A stretch of DNA of 64,000 bases from JAFGRU01 sp963665915 (GCA_963665915.2 CAXXSG010000004.1:372001-436000); one strand, 5' to 3'. Counted from the stretch's first letter, positions 35,122-44,372 are shown. The notes: generated by a model not told the origin, from the letters alone. A program made the numbers and translations.

Positions 35122-35391
35122 ATGGCAGTAAAAATTCGGCTGGCCCGCGGAGGAGCCAAAAAAAGACCATTCTACCAGGTCGTTGTTGCGGATGAACGTT
35201 TTCCCCGTGATGGCCGTTTTCTTGAGAACGTGGGTCAGTACGATCCCAAGCTTGATCCCCCGGCGGTCAACCTGAAAGAAGAGCTCATCATGAAATGGCT
35301 CGAGAAAGGTGCCCAACCCACGGATACGGTCAAGCAACTTTTGCGTAAAGCGGGTCTCTGGACAAAATTCAAGCAGCCGGAAAAGGCCTAA
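35122..35391 (+). CDS. rpsP: Ribosomal protein bS16
   Basis: Small-subunit assembly protein, 89 residues. VKIRLARGGAKKRPFYQVVV is the conserved start; DGRFLENVGQYDP follows. AGGAGG lies just upstream. Operon partner of khpA, rimM, trmD and rplS. Confidence 0.96.
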   Translation: MAVKIRLARGGAKKRPFYQVVVADERFPRDGRFLENVGQYDPKLDPPAVNLKEELIMKWLEKGAQPTDTVKQLLRKAGLWTKFKQPEKA

Positions 35392-35455
35392 ACTGGGACC
35401 GGCTGCAAAATCATAACTGCTGGCATCGTTACGACATTGGTAAAGGATGAGCTCA

Positions 35456-35689
35456 ATGAAAGAACTTATCGAATATATTGCCAAATCTCTCGTTGAAAAC
35501 CCTGAAGCTGTAACTCTTGATGAAGAGGAAAAGGAAGATGGGAGTATCCTGATCAAACTGGGAGCCGCCCAGGACGATATGGGAAGAATCATCGGCAAAC
35601 AGGGCCGCACAGCCAAAGCGATGCGAACTCTTCTCAATGCCAAGGCGACCCGGGAAAACAAGCGTGCGTCTCTCCAGATCATGGAGTGA
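35456..35689 (+). CDS. khpA: KH-domain RNA-binding protein KhpA
   Basis: 77-residue single KH domain. The GXXG loop is IIGKQGRTAKA. Starts MKELIEYIAKSLV as in KhpA/YlqC; with KhpB it binds many RNAs in other bacteria. ATG 35456 is chosen for AGGA at proper distance; ATG 35447 would add three residues. Its stop overlaps the rimM start. Confidence 0.92.
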   Translation: MKELIEYIAKSLVENPEAVTLDEEEKEDGSILIKLGAAQDDMGRIIGKQGRTAKAMRTLLNAKATRENKRASLQIME

Positions 35690-36225
35690 TGTCCCACGTT
35701 AAAACCACCAAGCTGGTCGCTGGAAATGTAACAGGAACTCATGGACTGAAAGGCGATCTTAAGGTTCGCCCTCACACCAACAGGACCGGCCTGCTGCTCG
35801 AAGCGCAAACCATATTTTTCCGTTGCCCGGAGGAAAAGTTTTTTGCGCATGAGCCAGTATGTGTTACCCCTCATAAAAAAGGGTTTCTTTTGCGTTTAAA
35901 GGGCCTGGCGGATGTCAACGCCGTCCAGCACCTCATCGGTTGCGAAATTCTCATCGATGTGAACGATCTGACTGAGGACGAGGAGAGCGAGTCCACAGTT
36001 TTTAAGCTGATAGGAATGAGCGTCGTTGACTGTTCGCGGGGCGAGCTCGGAACTATTGAGGAGATTTTCACTACGGCCGCTCATGATATACTTGTTGTGG
36101 ATGGACCTTTTGGGGAGGTTCTCGTCCCGGCAATAAATGAATTTATTACAGAAATCAAGCATCCGGAAAAACGGGTTTTAGTTGACTTGCCCGACGGGCT
36201 TGTACCCGAAGTTGATGAAGTTTGA
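35689..36225 (+). CDS. rimM: Ribosome maturation factor RimM
   Basis: 16S processing factor that binds uS19. 178 residues. The N-terminal RimM domain is LVAGNVTGTHGLKGDLKVRP; the C-terminal PRC-barrel is VFKLIGMSVVD to GEVLVPAINEFITEI. The start overlaps the khpA stop (TGATG). Its end overlaps the trmD start by 11 bases. Confidence 0.92.
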   Translation: MSHVKTTKLVAGNVTGTHGLKGDLKVRPHTNRTGLLLEAQTIFFRCPEEKFFAHEPVCVTPHKKGFLLRLKGLADVNAVQHLIGCEILIDVNDLTEDEESESTVFKLIGMSVVDCSRGELGTIEEIFTTAAHDILVVDGPFGEVLVPAINEFITEIKHPEKRVLVDLPDGLVPEVDEV

Positions 36226-36946
36226 AATACTGACACTCTTCCCCGCCCTGCTGGAGTCTCCCTTTGCAGAGAGCATCCTCGGCAAGGCAGTGGAAAAAAA
36301 GCTCTTTCAAATCAAAATACACAACCTGAGAGACTGGGCCGAACCGCCCCATTGGACTGTGGATGACACACCCTACGGTGGCGGAGGCGGCATGGTCATG
36401 AAACCGGAGCCGATCACCCGGGCGCTCAACAGTTTAAAAAAAGAGTCCCCCGTTTCAAAAATCCTGCTCTTGTCACCCCAGGGGACCCTTTTTTGCCAAA
36501 AGGAAGCTGAAACCTTGTCCCATGAGGAGAGGCTTATTTTTCTCTGTGGCCGCTACGAAGGTTTCGATGAGCGTATTCGCAGCATGGTGGATTGCGAATA
36601 TTCTATTGGCGACTACATATTGACCGGCGGCGAGTTTGCGGCCATGGTCATGGTCGATGCCATATCGCGGCTTATTCCGGGTGTTCTCGGCAACAGCCAA
36701 AGCGCGGAACAGGACTCTTTTTCCGACGGCCTGCTGGAATACCCCCAGTACACCCGGCCGGTAGAATTCGAAGGGGCACAGGTCCCGGATGTTCTGCTCT
36801 CCGGAAATCACGGGGAAATTTCCCGCTGGCGGCGCCGGGAACAGTTGCGAAGAACCTGGGAAAGACGCCCTGATTTACTCAAGAAAGCTGACCTGACCCC
36901 CGAAGACCGCGCTATTCTTCAAAAGCTCGAGAAAAAGGAAGGCTGA
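36215..36946 (+). CDS. trmD: tRNA (guanine-N1)-methyltransferase TrmD
   Basis: Methylates G37 of tRNAs to prevent frameshifting. 243 residues. MKFEILTLFPALL is the conserved start, so ATG 36215 is used rather than the frame's 36182. PYGGGGGMVMKPEP, LLSPQGTLF, CGRYEGFDER and SIGDYILTGGE form the trefoil-knot SAM site. Confidence 0.95.
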   Translation: MKFEILTLFPALLESPFAESILGKAVEKKLFQIKIHNLRDWAEPPHWTVDDTPYGGGGGMVMKPEPITRALNSLKKESPVSKILLLSPQGTLFCQKEAETLSHEERLIFLCGRYEGFDERIRSMVDCEYSIGDYILTGGEFAAMVMVDAISRLIPGVLGNSQSAEQDSFSDGLLEYPQYTRPVEFEGAQVPDVLLSGNHGEISRWRRREQLRRTWERRPDLLKKADLTPEDRAILQKLEKKEG

Positions 36947-36947
36947 G

Positions 36948-37526
36948 ATGACGCCCAAGCCGGCTGCCCTGGCTCTGGTTCACTTTCCGGTTCTGGATCG
37001 GCGCGGTGAAATCGTGGCAACAGCTCTGACCAACCTCGACCTTCATGACCTGGCCCGCACGGCCATGACCTACGGCCTGCAAAAGCTCTATGTCGTCACC
37101 CCGGTTGTTGAGCAGCAGCGGCTGGCTGAAAAAATTTGCGAGCACTGGTGTCGAGGCTATGGCGCGACATACAACCCTTTACGCAAAGAGGCACTGTCTC
37201 TCATAGAGGTTACGAACTCTCTGGACTCAGCCATAGAACGATGGGAAGAATTTGCGGGCGAAACGGTTTTGCCGGTCTTAACGGGCGCATCGGCCTGCAA
37301 TGGCATCTCCTACCCGCGTTGCCGGCAACATTCAACTGAGCACTCCTTGCTGTTGATTTTCGGTACCGGTTGGGGATTGGCCCCCGGCCTCTTTCAGAAT
37401 GGCTGGCAAGTTCTTGAACCGGTCAGGGGAGCAAACGACTATAACCATCTCCCTGTACGTTCGGCGGCGGCCATTATCATGGATCGGCTTTTTGGCTCAG
37501 AGACTGCCGGACCAGGGGAACCGTAA
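36948..37526 (+). CDS. SPOUT-type RNA methyltransferase (Methyltrn_RNA_4 family)
   Basis: 192 residues. ALALVHFPVLDRRGEIVATALTNLD is the family start. LLLIFGTGWGLAPGL and NHLPVRSAAAIIMDRL are the SAM-binding knot. The family is regularly coded right after trmD in Desulfobacterota and Aquificota; the RNA target is not known. One base separates it from the trmD stop. Confidence 0.8.
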   Translation: MTPKPAALALVHFPVLDRRGEIVATALTNLDLHDLARTAMTYGLQKLYVVTPVVEQQRLAEKICEHWCRGYGATYNPLRKEALSLIEVTNSLDSAIERWEEFAGETVLPVLTGASACNGISYPRCRQHSTEHSLLLIFGTGWGLAPGLFQNGWQVLEPVRGANDYNHLPVRSAAAIIMDRLFGSETAGPGEP

Positions 37527-37624
37527 TATAGAAATGGACAGCAACAAAATAATCTACAAAAAGAGCATCTTTTGAATATAAAACTTCAGACCTGACAATA
37601 GCGGGTCCCTGTTAGGAGGAAAAA

Positions 37625-37969
37625 ATGAACATCGTTGATCAAATAGGGCAAGAACAACTCACCAAGGATATTCCTGAATTCAAAGCCGGAGACACTCTCC
37701 GTGTCCACGTTAAAATCGTCGAAGGCGACAAACAGCGTATTCAGGTTTTTCAGGGTGTTTGCATCAAGCGGTCAAATAACGGCGTAAGTTCCACGTTTAC
37801 CGTGCGTAAGGTTTCCAACGCCGTCGGCGTCGAAAGGGTCTTCCCTCTCTACTCTCCAAATGTCGACGCCATCGAAGTCATGCGCATCGGCAAGGTGCGC
37901 CGGGCCAAGCTCTATTACTTGCGCAAATTGCAGGGAAAAGCCGCCCGCATCCAGGAAAAACGCTACTGA
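37625..37969 (+). CDS. rplS: Ribosomal protein bL19
   Basis: Large-subunit protein at the subunit bridge B8. 114 residues. The core FKAGDTLRVHVKIVEGDKQR, FQGVCIKR, FTVRKVSNAVGVERVFPLYSP and the Arg-rich end KLYYLRKLQGKAARI are typical. AGGAGG precedes the ATG. Confidence 0.96.
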   Translation: MNIVDQIGQEQLTKDIPEFKAGDTLRVHVKIVEGDKQRIQVFQGVCIKRSNNGVSSTFTVRKVSNAVGVERVFPLYSPNVDAIEVMRIGKVRRAKLYYLRKLQGKAARIQEKRY

Positions 37970-37971
37970 TC

Positions 37972-38001
37972 AAAAGGCCCCAGAAAGGGGCCTTTTTTTT
38001 A
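37972..38001 (+). terminator. Terminator after rplS
   Basis: AAGGCCCC pairs with GGGGCCTT and is followed by eight T. Confidence 0.9.
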
Positions 38002-38066
38002 TTATCGGGCCGAAAGCGGCTGTTCAATTTTGTCGTTTCCAATTCTTTCAAGCTTACTTTTCCGAC

Positions 38067-38729
38067 ATGAAAACTCCCAAGGGCACATTGGATCTCTTTC
38101 CCCAAGGTGAACTCTCATTTCTCCATCACGAGAAAAGGGCTTTGGATGCAAAATTTCGTTTCATTGCCGGGGTCGATGAAGTAGGCCGCGGCCCTCTCGC
38201 CGGGCCGGTGGTGGCGGCGGCAGTGATTTTCCCTCCGGATTTTCAGCTCCCCGATCTGCGCGAATCAAAACAACTCTCCGCTTCAAAACGGCAGCACTTT
38301 TTCGAACTCATCCGCCGACAGGCCCTGGCAATCGGCCTTGGTATGGTCCACTCCGGGGAAGTGGATAAAATCAACATTCTCCAGGCGACATTGAAGGCCA
38401 TGTCCGAAGCGGTTAAACGTCTCAGGCAACCCGCCGACTTTCTTCTGGTAGACGGAATTTTCAAGGTACCCTGCCCTCTGGAACAAAAAACCATCAAAAA
38501 GGGGGATGGCCTGTCGCATTCCATTGCCGCGGCATCCATTATCGCCAAGGTCGTCCGCGACCGCATCATGACCGCTTACGACCAGCGCTTTCCAGGTTAT
38601 GGGTTCGCCTCCAACAAAGGTTACGGCAGTGCCGCCCATCTGGAAGCCCTGTCCAGGCAAGGCCCCTCACCTGTACACCGCCTGACCTTCAGGGGTGTCC
38701 GGGAGCATGTGATAAAACATGACGAATAA
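38067..38729 (+). CDS. rnhB: Ribonuclease HII
   Basis: Cuts RNA of RNA-DNA hybrids and misincorporated ribonucleotides. 220 residues. AGVDEVGRGPLAGPVVAAAV has the catalytic Asp-Glu, LLVDGIFKVP the third Asp, and AAASIIAKVVRDRIM the last. ATG 38067 starts just past the rplS terminator, with no strong ribosome binding site seen. It overlaps yraN by 11 bases. Confidence 0.93.
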   Translation: MKTPKGTLDLFPQGELSFLHHEKRALDAKFRFIAGVDEVGRGPLAGPVVAAAVIFPPDFQLPDLRESKQLSASKRQHFFELIRRQALAIGLGMVHSGEVDKINILQATLKAMSEAVKRLRQPADFLLVDGIFKVPCPLEQKTIKKGDGLSHSIAAASIIAKVVRDRIMTAYDQRFPGYGFASNKGYGSAAHLEALSRQGPSPVHRLTFRGVREHVIKHDE

Positions 38730-39078
38730 ACGGTTGTCCCTGGGGCATTGGGGTGAAAAAATCGCTCTCGATTTTCTCAAAGGCCAGGGGATGAAAATAT
38801 TGGAAAAAAATTTCCGCTGTTCGGCAGGCGAAATCGATATAATAGCTCGAAGCGGGAAACATATTGTTTTCGTGGAAGTCAAAACAAGGAGCTCCGAAAT
38901 TTTCGGCACGCCCCAGGAGGCTGTCAACCGGCGCAAACAGCAGCAGATTATCCGCGTCGCTCAATGGTATCTGGAGCAAAAGCCCCTGAACCTGCAACCA
39001 CGTTTTGATGTTCTGGCCATACGGACTGGAGAGAAATGTCCGTCATTGGAGCACATTCCCGATGCTTTCGGAGCCTGA
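38719..39078 (+). CDS. UPF0102 endonuclease-like protein YraN
   Basis: 119 residues, with a restriction-endonuclease-like fold. GHWGEKIALDFLKGQGMKIL and NFRCSAGEIDIIA (Glu-Ile-Asp), then VFVEVKTRS (Glu-x-Lys) form the probable active site. The cellular role is unknown. The start overlaps rnhB. Confidence 0.88.
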   Translation: MTNKRLSLGHWGEKIALDFLKGQGMKILEKNFRCSAGEIDIIARSGKHIVFVEVKTRSSEIFGTPQEAVNRRKQQQIIRVAQWYLEQKPLNLQPRFDVLAIRTGEKCPSLEHIPDAFGA

Positions 39079-39157
39079 GTCGACAATAAAGCGATTGTCT
39101 GCTCTCGATATCCCTTTATAATTGGATAAATACCGTTTTTCTCAACGGAGTCACAGC

Positions 39158-41122
39158 ATGTCTTTCAAGCCTTCATCTTTTGGTTTTCTGAGAATGGGCG
39201 TCGCCAGCCCGGAGTTGAAGGTGGGCGACATCACCTTCAATAAAGAGAAAATCTGCCGTGCCATTGATCAGGCAGCAGCGCAGAACTGTTTTTTCATCGT
39301 CTTTCCTGAACTCTGCGTAACAGCCTACACCTGCGCCGATCTTTTCATGCAGGACCTGCTGCTCAGCCAAACCCGGAAGGCCATCCTGGAAATCGCCGAC
39401 TACACGGCCGAAAAACAGGTTACTGCCATAATTGGCGCTCCTCTCCAGGTCGAAGGCCGCCTCTTCAACTGTGCTGTTTTCCTTTCCCGCGGTGAAATCC
39501 TGGGCATCGTGCCCAAGACGTATCTCCCCAGTACCATGGAATTTTATGAAGAACGCTGGTTCAGTTCCGGCAGGGACGTATTCGGGATGGAAGCAGCACT
39601 GGGGGGACTTGAAATTCCTTTCGGGATCGACCTCCTGTTTCAAGCCGCAGAGTGGCCTGAATGCCGGATTGGAATCGAGATTTGCGAAGATGTCTGGGTC
39701 CCCAACCCCCCCAGCGGCCATATGGCCGTAGCTGGAGCCACGCTATTGGTGAACCTCTCAGCCAGCCCTGAAATACTGGCCAAGGAGGAATACCGTCGCA
39801 TGCTGGTGCAATCCCAGTCCGCCCGCTGCCTGGGGGCCTATGCCTATGCGTCGGCAGGACCGGGAGAGTCGAGCACCGACCTGGTTTTCTCCGGGCATTC
39901 CCTGATCGGCGAGAACGGCACCATTCTCGCCGAAAGTGAACGCTTTGAGTTCGACACCCAGCTTGCCATTGCCGACGTCGACCTGGAGCGAATGGTCAAC
40001 GAACGCTTGCGCAACAACAACTTCGCCGCCTTTGAACCACCGCATCCCTATCATATTATTGAATTTTTTCCTCATGAAGGCGCACTCGATTCCCTCCTCC
40101 GCCCGGTTTCGCAGACCCCTTTCGTTCCTCCAGGGGAGGAGGAATGCAGCCGCCGCTGCCGGGAAATATTTGCCCTGCAGACAACCGGCCTGGCCAAACG
40201 CTTCCTGCACACGAAGCTTGCTCATGCGGTTATCGGATTATCCGGCGGCATCGATTCAACCCTAGCCCTGCTGGTAACAGTCAAGGCTTTCGACAAGATC
40301 GGCCTGGAACGGGGCAACATCATCGCCGTCACCATGCCCGGATTCGGCACCACCCAGCGCACCCGCACCAATGCTGAAAAACTGGCTGAACGCCTCGGGG
40401 TTAATTTCAAAGCCATTCCTATCGGCCCGGCCACCCTCCAGCATTTCAAGGATATATCCCATCCCGAAGAACGCCATGACATCACTTATGAAAATGCCCA
40501 GGCCCGGGAACGAACCCAGGTTCTCATGGATCTGGCCAATCAGGTCAAGGGTCTGGTTATCGGCACCGGCGATCTTTCGGAGCTGGCTCTCGGCTGGTGC
40601 ACCTACAACGCTGACCACATGTCGATGTATGCCGTCAATGCCGGTGTTCCAAAAACCCTGGTGCGCTACCTGGTGAACTGGTGCGCCGAAGCCGAATTCA
40701 GCGGCGAGACTTCCAGGGTTCTCAGCGATATCTGCGCCACACCCGTCTCGCCGGAACTTCTGCCGGTAGATGAAAACGGCGACACCCCGCAGAAAACCGA
40801 ACAGGAGATAGGCCCCTATCTGCTTCATGACTTCTTCCTCTACCACGCCATCCGGCTTCATCACCGTCCGCGAAAAGTTTTCCTGCTCGCCCGTATGGCT
40901 TTCGAAAAAGAATTCAGCGGCGAGGAAATCGCCCGTTGGCTCCGGGTTTTTTACCGGCGTTTTTTCTCCCAGCAGTTCAAACGCTCCTGCCTCCCGGACG
41001 GTCCCAAGGTCGGAAGTGTCGTTCTTTCCCCCCGTGGCGACTGGCGCATGCCGAGCGATGCCAGTTCCGCCCTGTGGCTGAAGGAGCTCGATCAGATTCC
41101 GTCAGAAGAAAACGCGAACTGA
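39158..41122 (+). CDS. nadE: Glutamine-dependent NAD+ synthetase
   Basis: Final step of NAD synthesis: amidation of deamido-NAD with glutamine and ATP. 654 residues. The N-terminal nitrilase-type amidase has FPELCVTAYTC (Glu), KTYLPS (Lys) and GIEICEDVWVP (Cys). The C-terminal synthetase starts about residue 340 with VIGLSGGIDSTLALLV, and includes GTGDLSELALGWCTYNADHM. ATG 39158 follows GGAG. This housekeeping gene lies just upstream of the RiPP-type cluster but is probably separate (209-base gap). Confidence 0.94.
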   Translation: MSFKPSSFGFLRMGVASPELKVGDITFNKEKICRAIDQAAAQNCFFIVFPELCVTAYTCADLFMQDLLLSQTRKAILEIADYTAEKQVTAIIGAPLQVEGRLFNCAVFLSRGEILGIVPKTYLPSTMEFYEERWFSSGRDVFGMEAALGGLEIPFGIDLLFQAAEWPECRIGIEICEDVWVPNPPSGHMAVAGATLLVNLSASPEILAKEEYRRMLVQSQSARCLGAYAYASAGPGESSTDLVFSGHSLIGENGTILAESERFEFDTQLAIADVDLERMVNERLRNNNFAAFEPPHPYHIIEFFPHEGALDSLLRPVSQTPFVPPGEEECSRRCREIFALQTTGLAKRFLHTKLAHAVIGLSGGIDSTLALLVTVKAFDKIGLERGNIIAVTMPGFGTTQRTRTNAEKLAERLGVNFKAIPIGPATLQHFKDISHPEERHDITYENAQARERTQVLMDLANQVKGLVIGTGDLSELALGWCTYNADHMSMYAVNAGVPKTLVRYLVNWCAEAEFSGETSRVLSDICATPVSPELLPVDENGDTPQKTEQEIGPYLLHDFFLYHAIRLHHRPRKVFLLARMAFEKEFSGEEIARWLRVFYRRFFSQQFKRSCLPDGPKVGSVVLSPRGDWRMPSDASSALWLKELDQIPSEENAN

Positions 41123-41330
41123 GCTTTCCACTTGTAAATAATCAAAAGATTTTCCGCGCTGGTTCACAAAAGGGCTTTATGCAAGCAAAAGTAATTTCCC
41201 ATAATTAGCCTTCCGCCTCTGCTCAAGCCCTGCCATGGGCCCCGTTATTAGCTGGCCTTCCCTGTCATTGACAAACTGACCGGTTTCAGTGATGATGCGG
41301 AAAAATCCTAAAAACAGAAAAGGACAAATC

Positions 41331-41612
41331 ATGCTTCCATCTGATGCCAGGCTGAAACTCGATGAGGATGTGACGTACCAGGACATGGGCGAAGGCCAGC
41401 CCGCTGTCATTCTGCAACTTTCTACGGGCCAGCTGTTCACCTGCAACGAAACGACCCGCGTTTTTCTGGACCATCTGAACGGCAAACGAACTTTTCCCGA
41501 AGTAATTGAAAAAGTTTTGGCGGTTTTTGACGTCGACAGGAATAAGTTGACAAGCGACCTCTCTGCCCTCACGGAAAAACTTATAAAAGCTGGGCTGATT
41601 CAGCAATTATGA
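41331..41612 (+). CDS. PqqD-like RiPP recognition element protein
   Basis: 93 residues with the PqqD winged-helix fold: LKLDEDVTYQDMGEGQPAVIL, then LSTGQLFTCNETTRVFLDHL and a helical end. In lasso-peptide systems this B1 protein binds the leader of the precursor and presents it to the protease. ATG 41331 follows AAGGA; an upstream extension to 41289 is unlikely. Its TGA overlaps the next ATG (ATGA), which is strong coupling to the B2 protease gene. First gene of the cluster. Confidence 0.85.
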   Translation: MLPSDARLKLDEDVTYQDMGEGQPAVILQLSTGQLFTCNETTRVFLDHLNGKRTFPEVIEKVLAVFDVDRNKLTSDLSALTEKLIKAGLIQQL

Positions 41613-42037
41613 CACGAATTCTGATACTGAAGATTCATACTCGACTGTTGATCTGGCTTATTCCGCTGCTGGTCCGCTGCATGTCGTTTCACACTCTTGT
41701 CCACTTTCTCACCCCTTCCGGACGGTACTGTCCCTATCGAAAAGTCCCTTCAGAAACCATCGCCCGGGTAATTCAACAGGCTCTGAGCAACCCGCACTGG
41801 ATGAAGCGCCGCGCCTGTCTCCGCCTGGGGCTGACCACGGGATACTTCCTTGGCTTGGGCGGGTATCCGGCAGTGCTGCACTTTGCCCTGGCCCCGCCCA
41901 ACATCAACCCCAAGCGTCTTCACGGACACTGCTGGGTCACCCTCAATGATGTGCCGGTCACGGCCCCCCCTGAAAAGGGGGTTGCCATGAAAACAATTTT
42001 CACATCCCCAGTTGACAGAAAGCTCTGGCAAAGGTAA
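41609..42037 (+). CDS. Lasso-type B2 transglutaminase-like leader protease
   Basis: 142 residues of the lasso-peptide B2 (transglutaminase-like cysteine protease) family. The active-site Cys is in RRACLRLGLTTGYFL, and the His in HGHCWVTLNDVPV; the acidic partner is probably the Asp of TLND. In lasso biosynthesis it cuts the leader after the conserved Thr-x pair. The N-terminal 50 residues are hydrophobic and basic. Coupled to the PqqD-like gene. The family assignment rests on the Cys/His pattern and the neighbour. Confidence 0.8.
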   Translation: MTRILILKIHTRLLIWLIPLLVRCMSFHTLVHFLTPSGRYCPYRKVPSETIARVIQQALSNPHWMKRRACLRLGLTTGYFLGLGGYPAVLHFALAPPNINPKRLHGHCWVTLNDVPVTAPPEKGVAMKTIFTSPVDRKLWQR

Positions 42038-42103
42038 TCTAATAAAAATTTCTTGCGCCTTTTATGTTGCTGTTTTTATGAAATCACCCTTAAGAGGAGA
42101 CTG

Positions 42104-42223
42104 ATGATGGAAGACAAAAAAAACTACGAAGAACCTACTCTGGAGAAACGCGAAACCATCGAAGAAATTACTGAAGGGATGCCTGTCTCTGGCGCAACAC
42201 CAGTATCAGGAATACCTGAATAA
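42104..42223 (+). CDS. RiPP precursor peptide with lasso-like leader
   Basis: 39 residues. The leader contains YEEPTLEKRETIEEIT, which follows the lasso leader pattern YxxPxLxxxGxxxxxTx at exact spacing: Tyr8, Pro11, Leu13 and Thr23, with Glu instead of Gly at 17. Cleavage after Thr-Glu would give the core GMPVSGATPVSGIPE with Gly1. No Asp/Glu is at core 7-9; the only acid is the last residue. The core repeats PVSG twice. AGAGGAG lies just upstream. It lies 66 bases after the B2 gene and 46 before the kinase. It is too short for standard gene callers. Confidence 0.75.
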   Translation: MMEDKKNYEEPTLEKRETIEEITEGMPVSGATPVSGIPE

Positions 42224-42269
42224 ACTCCTGTGCTCTAAATCTAAACCGTCTGCGGAGACGCGTTCCCCC

Positions 42270-43265
42270 ATGCTGGTATCTCAATCCTATGAGCTGCATC
42301 CCCTGTTACTGAAAGTTCAGGGGGAGGATTCAGAACCATTCAGGATGATCGAAAATCTGTTTGACGGTTTTTTTTGTGCATCGGAAAACCTAAATTTTCC
42401 TTCCTGTTTCCACTTAGAAACCAAAACGGTTGAGAGAGCGCAAGACCTCCCGGCAATAAACCCCGAAGAGTATCCCGTCTTTCTGGAAGGGACCCCCGAA
42501 TTTGGAGTAACAGTGCGTCGTTATGCCAAAGGGACTGAAAAACGGGTTTTTGTTCTCCAGGAAACGGCGGTCACCAGCTATGATCTCGGACGAGGTGAAG
42601 CACAGGCCTGCTGCCTCAAGAACAAGTGGGGGCTCTGGGGTTTTCAGACCCTTATTCCTCTTCTTGCCGAACTTTTGAGCGCCCATGGGATGTTTCTTCT
42701 CCATGCCGGAGGCGTTCTTCTTCCCGGCCGAAAAGAAGGGATTCTTTTTTTCGGTTCTAGCGGCGCCGGCAAAACCACCACCACCCTTTCCCTGGTTCAA
42801 CAAGACATGCCGCTCATCTGTGATGACGCAGGTTTTTTGTCGATCATTGAAAAAAGAGGTCGGTTCTGGGGGCTTCCGCGCGAATGTAAAGTCCATAACC
42901 GATCCCTCGCTCTTGTTCCCGAACTTCTCAAACTTTCCCGCAAACCCATTGCAAAATCCGCCGAATGGAGAATTCCCTTTCGTGAATTTCCTTTTGCCAA
43001 TCCACGGCAATCCTACCCCATTCGCGCCATTTTTCTGATGCAGGAGCGGAATTCGGCGGAACACCGAATTTCACCGCTTGGCCCTGTCGAGGCGCTTCAA
43101 ACCCTGCTCAAGGGAAATCTTCGCGTCATTTCTCCCATCGCGAAAGGCCAATCGGGAAAAATGTTTCAAGCCCTGGGTGAACTGTGCAAAAAGACCCCGG
43201 CCTTTTCCCTTTCCGTCGGCCCGTCATTAAACACCTTGAAAAACTCTCTGCTCTCCTGCCTATGA
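42270..43265 (+). CDS. HprK-like serine kinase of RiPP cluster
   Basis: 331 residues. A Walker A motif GSSGAGKTTTTLSL lies near residue 162. LICDDAGFLSII follows as the HprK-type acidic pair, and LHAGGVLL precedes it. The fold is that of HPr kinase and PEP carboxykinase. Relatives in lasso clusters such as paeninodin phosphorylate a Ser of the precursor. The first 130 residues are not recognised. Its stop overlaps the next ATG (ATGA). Confidence 0.8.
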   Translation: MLVSQSYELHPLLLKVQGEDSEPFRMIENLFDGFFCASENLNFPSCFHLETKTVERAQDLPAINPEEYPVFLEGTPEFGVTVRRYAKGTEKRVFVLQETAVTSYDLGRGEAQACCLKNKWGLWGFQTLIPLLAELLSAHGMFLLHAGGVLLPGRKEGILFFGSSGAGKTTTTLSLVQQDMPLICDDAGFLSIIEKRGRFWGLPRECKVHNRSLALVPELLKLSRKPIAKSAEWRIPFREFPFANPRQSYPIRAIFLMQERNSAEHRISPLGPVEALQTLLKGNLRVISPIAKGQSGKMFQALGELCKKTPAFSLSVGPSLNTLKNSLLSCL

Positions 43266-44350
43266 AGCGTTCCATCAAGAAAAATATTCTAAAAGAATTC
43301 GTCGCCCTGAGCGACCCCCTGACCAGGCTCCCTCTGCCGGAAGCCCCCGCAATCCATCGTATTCCTCCGGAAACGTTTTTTCATAAAGCCTGTTTTCACG
43401 GCGTCCATCCCATCGTTCATGCAAACCTCGAAAATCATCAAAAAACCGAACGATATCCGAAAGAATGGTGGAATCAACTGATGCGGCTCCTTTCACCTTG
43501 TATTCTTGGTGAAGCGGGTAGGTGCCTGATGCTTCGTGCTCAGGGTGAAAAAATTCTCCAGTCATTCCAGGAAAAGGAACTGGATGCACTCATTCTCAAG
43601 GGAGCGGATTTTGCCGACCATCTTTATCCCCTTCCGGCACGGAGAAGCTTCACCGATATCGACATCCTTGTTCCACGCCCTTACTTTGAAAAAGCCAGGA
43701 TGCAGCTGCTCAAAATGGGGCATCAGCCCCTGAATGAAGGAGCAAGAAAACATGACAAGGCATATGGCGAAGAGGTTTTCACTCTGGCTAGCGGAGGAAT
43801 ATCACTGCGAGTAGAGCTGCATTGGAACCTGGTCAATTCACCCGCGCTTCAAAAATCGATCTCAGTGCAGTATGATGATTTAGTAAATGAATCCGGCCTT
43901 TTAAGCAACGAGGGTCGCCTCCTCATTGCTGCGGTCCATGGCGCAACCGGGCATCAATTCGACCGCCTGAAATTTCTGATTGATCTCCTGCAAATTTTTC
44001 GCTCAACTGAAGGAGTATATGATCTGCCATACCTGGCTCGCCAACTCAGGAAAACCGGGGCAGAACAGTCCCTGTCCATGGGGTGTTGGCTGGTTTACGC
44101 TCTTTTTAAAAAAAGTGACGCCCTGCAGCTGTTGACAGAGCTGAATATTCCCCGTCCATCGCTGATCACCCGTTTGGCACTCCAGTCTTCCGCTCTTTTA
44201 AATTCCGAATCTCCTCGCTGGCCGGAAGTCGTCGGGAAAAAAATTCTTCCGCCACCATTTGAAAAGAGTCAAGAGGCCTCTCGAATGTGTGTAGCTTCAT
44301 CCAAGTGCCAAGACAAAAAAGTCTTGGCCTGTATTCAATGGCTTTTTTAG
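43262..44350 (+). CDS. Nucleotidyltransferase-family protein of RiPP cluster
   Basis: 362 residues of the uncharacterised nucleotidyltransferase family (PF14907 type). ALILKGADFADHLYP and RSFTDIDILVPRPYF hold the Asp-x-Asp metal site near residue 130. VELHWNLVN and AAVHGATGHQFDRLKFLIDL follow as in the family. Members co-occur with HprK-like kinases in lasso-type clusters; chemistry is unproven. ATG 43262 is set by overlap with the kinase stop. Confidence 0.78.
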   Translation: MKRSIKKNILKEFVALSDPLTRLPLPEAPAIHRIPPETFFHKACFHGVHPIVHANLENHQKTERYPKEWWNQLMRLLSPCILGEAGRCLMLRAQGEKILQSFQEKELDALILKGADFADHLYPLPARRSFTDIDILVPRPYFEKARMQLLKMGHQPLNEGARKHDKAYGEEVFTLASGGISLRVELHWNLVNSPALQKSISVQYDDLVNESGLLSNEGRLLIAAVHGATGHQFDRLKFLIDLLQIFRSTEGVYDLPYLARQLRKTGAEQSLSMGCWLVYALFKKSDALQLLTELNIPRPSLITRLALQSSALLNSESPRWPEVVGKKILPPPFEKSQEASRMCVASSKCQDKKVLACIQWLF

Positions 44351-44372
44351 GCAAAAGAGAAAAAATACCGTC

